This document shows, in pieces, positions 59,368 through 64,000 of a stretch of DNA of 64,000 bases. The DNA lies in contig NZ_CP079094.1 in NCBI RefSeq assembly GCF_019285595.1, positions 682,001-746,000 on the forward strand. Direction: 5' to 3'. Numbering within the stretch: position 1 is the first letter of the stretch; each line of letters begins with the position of its first letter. The DNA comes from Rickettsiella endosymbiont of Dermanyssus gallinae. Its GTDB lineage: Bacteria; Pseudomonadota; Gammaproteobacteria; Diplorickettsiales; Diplorickettsiaceae. The notes beneath the pieces were generated by a model. The model worked only from the letters and a program-made list of their open reading frames with translations, had not been told where the DNA came from and made no database searches. Made by a program: the position numbers and the translations under genes.

Positions 59368-62300
59368 TTAAGCGGATGCAATGGCTATCGCTTTCTCAAT
59401 ATCTACGGTAACTAAGCGCGATACGCCAGGTTCATGCATCGTAACGCCGGCTAAATGTTGTGCCATTTCAATAGCGACTTTATTATGGCTAATAAAGATA
59501 AATTGTACGTCAGTAGCCATTTCTTTTACCAGTTTACAAAATCTAAGCACATTGGTGTCATCAAGCGGCGCATCTACTTCATCCAACATACAAAAAGGCG
59601 CTGGGTTGAGTTGGAAAAATGAAAATACCAACGCTGTTGCGGTCAGCGCTTTTTCTCCACCCGATAATAATTGGATGCTGCTATTACGCTTTCCTGGCGG
59701 TTGCGCCATGATGCAAATGCCGCTACTCAATAAATCAGGATCTTGAAGTTGTAATGACGCTTCGCCACCAGAAAATAAACGCGGAAATAAGTCTTTAAAA
59801 TTCTGATTAATTTTATCAAACGTTTCTTTAAACCGACTGCGTGTTTCCTTGTCCATTTTTTGGATGGCTGTTTTTAAGGTTTCTAATGCTTGTTCTAAAT
59901 CGTGATGTTGTGCATCTAAATAGATTTTTCGTTCTGAAACAGATTGGTGTTCTTCTAAGGCGGCTAGATTAACTGCGCCAATTTGTTCAATATGGCGTGT
60001 TATTTCCCTAAGTTGTGTTTCATAGTTTGAAATATCAGCTTCATCTGGTAATTCGTTTAGTAAGGTTTCTACTTCATAGGCTTGTTCGTGTAGTTGTTCT
60101 TCCAGCGTTTTAGCACGCACGCGTAATTCTTGGCATTGCAGACGTCGCTGTTCTAGATCATCACGATCCAGGCTAAGATCCGTTTCTAAGCTTTGTGTCT
60201 GTTGTTCCTTGCGCTTCAAACGTTGTTCAATATCTTGAAGTATTGTTTGGCTTTGTTTGAGTTCGCTTGCTAGCGTATGACGTTGTTCGCTCAGGGAATC
60301 CAGTTGCTGTTTTATCGTGAGTAAGGGATTTTCTGCGCCTTCAAGTGTTTGCTGAAGATGCGAAACACGTTCTTTTAGCCGTGTTTGTTGCTGCTGTAAG
60401 CGTGTAATCGTTTCTTCTAGCGTTTTAAATTGATGTTCTGCCGTTTGTTTACGTAGTTCGAGTTGATGGCGTTGGGTTTCATCCGTTTTCGCTTTTTCTG
60501 CCGCTGCGCTTAATCTTTTTTGTAGTTGGGCTTTATTTTCAAGTAAAGCTTCGCGTTGTGGCTGTACTTCATCGAGTTGTGTTTGCGTGCTTATTTGATC
60601 GTGTCTGACTTGCTGCCATTGTATGTCCATTTCGTCGCATTGTGCTTTATTTTCTTGTAGTTCTTGCTGGATACGTTGCATGCGTTGTTTTGCCTGCGAT
60701 AACCGAGCTTCTTTGACTTGATGGCGTGCTTTTAAATCCGCTTGACAAGACATCACTTCGCTTAATTGTTTTTGCTTTTCTACTAATTTTTCTTCTAGTT
60801 CTTTAAGCTGTTTTTGTTTAGCGGTGTAATCGGTTTGTTGTGTGTCAATTTGTGCTTGAAGCGCATTCTGTTCTTTCTTTAAAGTATTTATTTCACGCTC
60901 ACGTTGTAAGAGTCCTGTTTTAACCGTGCTATTGTTACTCAAGCTAAGCCAATGATTGCCTAAACAAACACCTTCGCGGGTAATAATAGACTCATAGCCT
61001 TTTAATTGTTTGCTGTGTGTCAGTGCTTCTGACAGCGTTTCGGCGACATAAACGCCCGCTAATAAGTTATCAAGTGGCCAAGGCGCGGTTAATTTTGTAC
61101 TCAGTCGCGGCAGCGGGAGTTGCGATTCAAATTGCAATGAGGTGTGTTCACACGGCGTAGATTTTGCCATCAAACTAACGGAACTGTCAGGTAGTGATTG
61201 CTGGAAAAAGTCGTCTAAGGAGTCGCGATCAGTGAAACAAACAGCTTGTATATGCTGATTTAAAGCGACTTCTACCGCGCGTTCCCAGCCGGTTTCAACC
61301 TGTACTAATTGTGCAAGACGAGGGTGTTCATTTAAGTTATGTTTTTTTAGCCAAGTCAGCAGTGATTCTTCACGCTGTCCTAACGCTTCTTGTTGTAACG
61401 CCATTAAAGAAGCGGTATGTCCCTGATTTTTTTGCAGTTGGCTTTTACAATGATCTAATTCTTTGGCTAATTGCTGCAACGCTAAGCGTTGTGCATTAAT
61501 TTGTTGGGTGGTTTGTGTTTGTTCTAATTGAGCATCGGCTTGTTTTTGCTGAGATTCGGTTAACGCGACAGTCAGATCGGCAATATCTTTATCGTTGCTC
61601 AAAACTTGATTCTGTTCCGTTTGTTCTTGCTCTAATCGTTCAATGCGTTTTTTTAATGTTTCTGACTGTTGTTGATAGTGTTGATGTTGCGTTTGTGCAA
61701 CACGATTTTGCTGTGTTAATTGCGCAACATGCGCTTGAAATTCTTCCCATTGTAATTGGCAATTTTTTAAGTCTTGTTCGCTTTGTTTTAAGGCGGTTTG
61801 ACTTTCTGCTGTGGTTTTTTGAGCGGCAGTCCAGTCTTTATGTAAGATCGCTATCTCTTGATTCAAGTGATTTTGTAGGGCTTGGTTTTCTTGCGATTGT
61901 TGATCTAAGAAAATGTTTTTTTGGCTGAGCTCACTTTCTTCCTGTTGGTTTTGTTTAAACTGCGCGGTTTGGCTGCGTAGTTTTTCTTCTAAACGCGTTA
62001 TTTCATTACCTAATTCATAATAACGACTTTGCAACACATCACAGTCTGTTCTTATTACATTTTGCTGATCGCGATCCTGGTTTAACTCTTTTAGTAGCGT
62101 TTGTTGCTGACCCTGTGTTTCATTAAGCTGTCCCTCGGTTTCAGTAATAGCAATTAATTGGGATTGTAATTGATTATTCAGTGTTCGATAGCGCAGTGCT
62201 TGAAGACGGGCTTTGAGTAAGCGTTCTTCCTCTTTAAGGTTTTTATAACGTTCCGCCGCGTTGGCTTGACGTTGTAAATGTTTAGCTTGTTTAGCGAGCT

Positions 62301-62898
62301 CTTCTCTCAGATCATTTAATCGATTTAGATTTTCTTGCGTATGTTCTAGCCGGTTCTCCGTTTCGCGGCGTCGTTCTTTATATTTGGAAATTCCCGCCGC
62401 TTCTTCTATATAGGCACGTAATTCATCGGGCTTTGCTTCTACCACTCGTGAAATCATGCCTTGTTCGATGATGGCGTAGCTTCTAGGGCCTAGGCCAGTG
62501 CCTAGAAAGATATCTCGTATATCGCGACGTCTACAACGTGATCCATTGAGATAATAGATGGATTGGCCTTCTCGGGTGATTTCACGTCGTATAGAAATTT
62601 GCGCATAACTACTATATTTGCCGCCTAGGCTACCATCAGAATTATCAAAATTGAGCTCAATGGCGGCTTGGCCCAGGGGTTTACGTGTGGTACAGCCATT
62701 GAAGATGACATCGTCTAGGGATTGACCGCGTAGTTGTTTCGCAGAGCTTTCGCCCATCACCCAGCGAATGGCATCGATAATATTTGATTTTCCACAGCCA
62801 TTGGGCCCTACAATTGCCGTTAAATTGCTAGGAAAGGCGAGGGTCGTTGGATCAACAAATGATTTGAATCCCGCTAATTTGATACTTTCTAAACGCAT
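59368..62898 (-). CDS. smc: Chromosome partition protein SMC
   Basis: SMC organises the chromosome through ATP-driven DNA loop extrusion. From the Met at 62898, chosen because the family begins MRLESIKLAGFKSF, the product has about 1176 residues: Walker A GPNGCGKSN, Q-loop, long coiled coils, a hinge near residues 510-640, and the C motif LSGGEKALTATALVF with DEVDAPLDDTN. A 10-codon upstream extension is unlikely to be used. Having smc rather than mukBEF agrees with Legionellales. scpAB are not in this window. Confidence 0.95.
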   Translation of the reverse strand: MRLESIKLAGFKSFVDPTTLAFPSNLTAIVGPNGCGKSNIIDAIRWVMGESSAKQLRGQSLDDVIFNGCTTRKPLGQAAIELNFDNSDGSLGGKYSSYAQISIRREITREGQSIYYLNGSRCRRRDIRDIFLGTGLGPRSYAIIEQGMISRVVEAKPDELRAYIEEAAGISKYKERRRETENRLEHTQENLNRLNDLREELAKQAKHLQRQANAAERYKNLKEEERLLKARLQALRYRTLNNQLQSQLIAITETEGQLNETQGQQQTLLKELNQDRDQQNVIRTDCDVLQSRYYELGNEITRLEEKLRSQTAQFKQNQQEESELSQKNIFLDQQSQENQALQNHLNQEIAILHKDWTAAQKTTAESQTALKQSEQDLKNCQLQWEEFQAHVAQLTQQNRVAQTQHQHYQQQSETLKKRIERLEQEQTEQNQVLSNDKDIADLTVALTESQQKQADAQLEQTQTTQQINAQRLALQQLAKELDHCKSQLQKNQGHTASLMALQQEALGQREESLLTWLKKHNLNEHPRLAQLVQVETGWERAVEVALNQHIQAVCFTDRDSLDDFFQQSLPDSSVSLMAKSTPCEHTSLQFESQLPLPRLSTKLTAPWPLDNLLAGVYVAETLSEALTHSKQLKGYESIITREGVCLGNHWLSLSNNSTVKTGLLQREREINTLKKEQNALQAQIDTQQTDYTAKQKQLKELEEKLVEKQKQLSEVMSCQADLKARHQVKEARLSQAKQRMQRIQQELQENKAQCDEMDIQWQQVRHDQISTQTQLDEVQPQREALLENKAQLQKRLSAAAEKAKTDETQRHQLELRKQTAEHQFKTLEETITRLQQQQTRLKERVSHLQQTLEGAENPLLTIKQQLDSLSEQRHTLASELKQSQTILQDIEQRLKRKEQQTQSLETDLSLDRDDLEQRRLQCQELRVRAKTLEEQLHEQAYEVETLLNELPDEADISNYETQLREITRHIEQIGAVNLAALEEHQSVSERKIYLDAQHHDLEQALETLKTAIQKMDKETRSRFKETFDKINQNFKDLFPRLFSGGEASLQLQDPDLLSSGICIMAQPPGKRNSSIQLLSGGEKALTATALVFSFFQLNPAPFCMLDEVDAPLDDTNVLRFCKLVKEMATDVQFIFISHNKVAIEMAQHLAGVTMHEPGVSRLVTVDIEKAIAIASA

Positions 62899-63050
62899 AG
62901 TAAGCCAAATAGTGATTTTAAGCTTCAAAGTATAGCATTTTCAGTAAATTCAGCGATACGGTTGTAAAGAGGGGGATGGAGAGAGGGGTAGTGTTCAAGC
63001 ATGTGCTAGGTTAAAAGCATATGCTTGAACGACATTGAATCCCTTTTAGA

Positions 63051-63341
63051 TTATCGAACAGGATAGTATCTACCGTCTTGACCACGATAGTAGCGTACTT
63101 GTTGTTGATTATTGTTGCTGCCACGCGCTAATGAGCTACCTGCAACAGCACCGATACCTGCGCCAGCGATGGTAGCGACGGTTCGACCTGTACCGCCACC
63201 GATAGTGTTACCTAAAAGACCACCTACAGCAGCACCACCTAATCCACCGGCAACAGCACGTTGGTCAGGTGACATACTGTCACAAGCTGTTAACCCAACG
63301 AGGGCAACGCCGATTAATAGAAAAGAATTGAATTTTTTCAT
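63051..63341 (-). CDS. Glycine-zipper lipoprotein
   Basis: The 96-aa product has a lipoprotein signal peptide (LIGVALVGLTACDS) and a glycine-zipper segment rich in G-x3-G spacing (GGLGGAAVGGLLGNTIGGG; AGAGIGAVAGSSLARG), like OsmB/YMGG outer-membrane lipoproteins. The tail ends RYYRGQDGRYYPVR. Role unknown; probably envelope maintenance. It is monocistronic and divergent from dut. Confidence 0.78.
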   Translation of the reverse strand: MKKFNSFLLIGVALVGLTACDSMSPDQRAVAGGLGGAAVGGLLGNTIGGGTGRTVATIAGAGIGAVAGSSLARGSNNNQQQVRYYRGQDGRYYPVR

Positions 63342-63481
63342 AATTTATTCTCCACGAAGAAAAAAAATGCTGTATTTCTATTCACTGTCTGTATAAGAAA
63401 AGTATAGTAGGGGAGGGGCTATTTGCCAGATAGAGGGTATAATCTAGCGGGCAAAACCATGGTCTAAAAGAAGGAAATTGT

Positions 63482-63937
63482 ATGAAAAATATACAGCTTA
63501 AAATTCTAGATGCGCGTTTAGGACAAGCTTTCCCATTGCCCGCTTATGCCACGGATGGGTCGGCAGGCCTCGATTTACGCGCCTGCCTGACAGAAACAGT
63601 CCAATTGCTGCCCAATCAAGTGGAGTTGATTCCCACCGGATTAGCCATGCATATTGCACAGCCGGATATGGCGGCGGTTATTTTGCCACGTTCGGGTTTA
63701 GGGCATAAAAATGGCATTGTATTAGGTAACTTGATAGGTTTAATCGATTCGGACTATCAGGGTGAGTTAAAGATTTCTTGCTGGAATCGAGGCAAAGATA
63801 GTTTTGCTATTCAGCCGGGGGAGCGCATTGCTCAGCTGGTTTTTGTTCCTGTGGTCAGAACGCAGTTTGAGATTGTTCCTGAATTTATTGAAAGCGAGCG
63901 TGGGCAAGGCGGATTTGGTCATTCAGGTGTGCAATAA
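63482..63937 (+). CDS. dut: dUTP diphosphatase
   Basis: Dut hydrolyses dUTP to dUMP, keeping uracil out of DNA. The 151-aa product shows the five trimeric dUTPase motifs, including [45 protein letters not shown] and the C-terminal [16 protein letters not shown] precedes the start. It is followed by a strong terminator. Confidence 0.96.
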   Translation: MKNIQLKILDARLGQAFPLPAYATDGSAGLDLRACLTETVQLLPNQVELIPTGLAMHIAQPDMAAVILPRSGLGHKNGIVLGNLIGLIDSDYQGELKISCWNRGKDSFAIQPGERIAQLVFVPVVRTQFEIVPEFIESERGQGGFGHSGVQ

Positions 63938-63970
63938 AATAAAGCATACAAGTCACTTGTATGCTTTATT
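63938..63970 (+). terminator. Strong hairpin terminator after dut
   Basis: AATAAAGCATACAAG pairs perfectly over 15 bases with CTTGTATGCTTTATT around the loop TCA. It overlaps the dut stop region and may stop transcription from both directions; the A/T ends of the stem supply the U run. Confidence 0.75.
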
Positions 63971-64000
63971 GCTGATACATCTGGTCTTTTAACTTATGAC

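Overview
The window looks like a chromosome segment of an intracellular gammaproteobacterium of the Coxiellaceae/Legionellales type, for example Rickettsiella or Diplorickettsia. This is inferred from low GC, smc instead of mukBEF, ffs-dnaX-ybaB-recR synteny, ligA-zipA-smc, thrS-infC-rpmI-rplT, P-type T4SS genes and large repeat proteins. The genus cannot be fixed from sequence alone.

Bases 1-26095 are an integrated mobile island, probably ICE-like, next to a tRNA-Met(CAU). The left part (1-8081, minus strand) is a conjugation operon: a mobilization (replication-relaxation family) protein, a coupling ATPase, VirB2, VirB3, VirB4, VirB5, a tiny lipoprotein, VirB6, VirB8 and the first codons of the next gene. 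Its promoter lies beside a palindrome holding two perfect inverted DnaA boxes. Then come a PIN-like nuclease gene with a GAA microsatellite, a 123-bp nested inverted-repeat structure, and cargo of unknown function (9.7-18 kb). The cargo includes a frame-broken gene, a 785-aa protein sharing a C-terminal tail with its neighbour, and a 943-aa protein with fourteen ~33-aa repeats. The right part (18-26 kb) has a type I-like methylase and half-length specificity subunit without an R subunit, an unknown 650-aa protein, plasmid/phage-type replication and regulatory genes, an excisionase-like HTH protein and a tyrosine integrase.

Bases 26.1-64 kb are mostly core chromosome: pbgA/yejM, fis, dsbD, a DMT transporter, parC, a PagL-like lipid A deacylase, rpmE, an MFS transporter, aspartate aminotransferase, uvrB, thrS-infC-rpmI-rplT, recR-ybaB-dnaX-ffs-tRNA-Ser, prfC, a hybrid histidine kinase without its phosphoacceptor His, minC, fadD, a QseBC-like two-component system, ligA-zipA-smc, a glycine-zipper lipoprotein and dut.

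The most striking signal is a 248-bp segment (56% GC by count) present twice with no difference found by eye (25353-25600 and 40621-40868). It interrupts two unrelated genes, the island integrase and a repeat-protein gene, in the sense orientation each time. Removing exactly 247 nt rejoins both reading frames, so no target duplication is visible. The segment folds on paper into three stem-loop domains, one with tandem G-A pairs. It may be an intron-like splicing element or a non-autonomous IS200/IS605- or omega-RNA-like element; neither could be proven here. Other dispersed sequence families are a MITE-like element with covarying stems (46287, 52415), a REP-like CGTCATTGCGAG motif (36282, 54259) and a duplicated tRNA-Met 5' fragment (26234).
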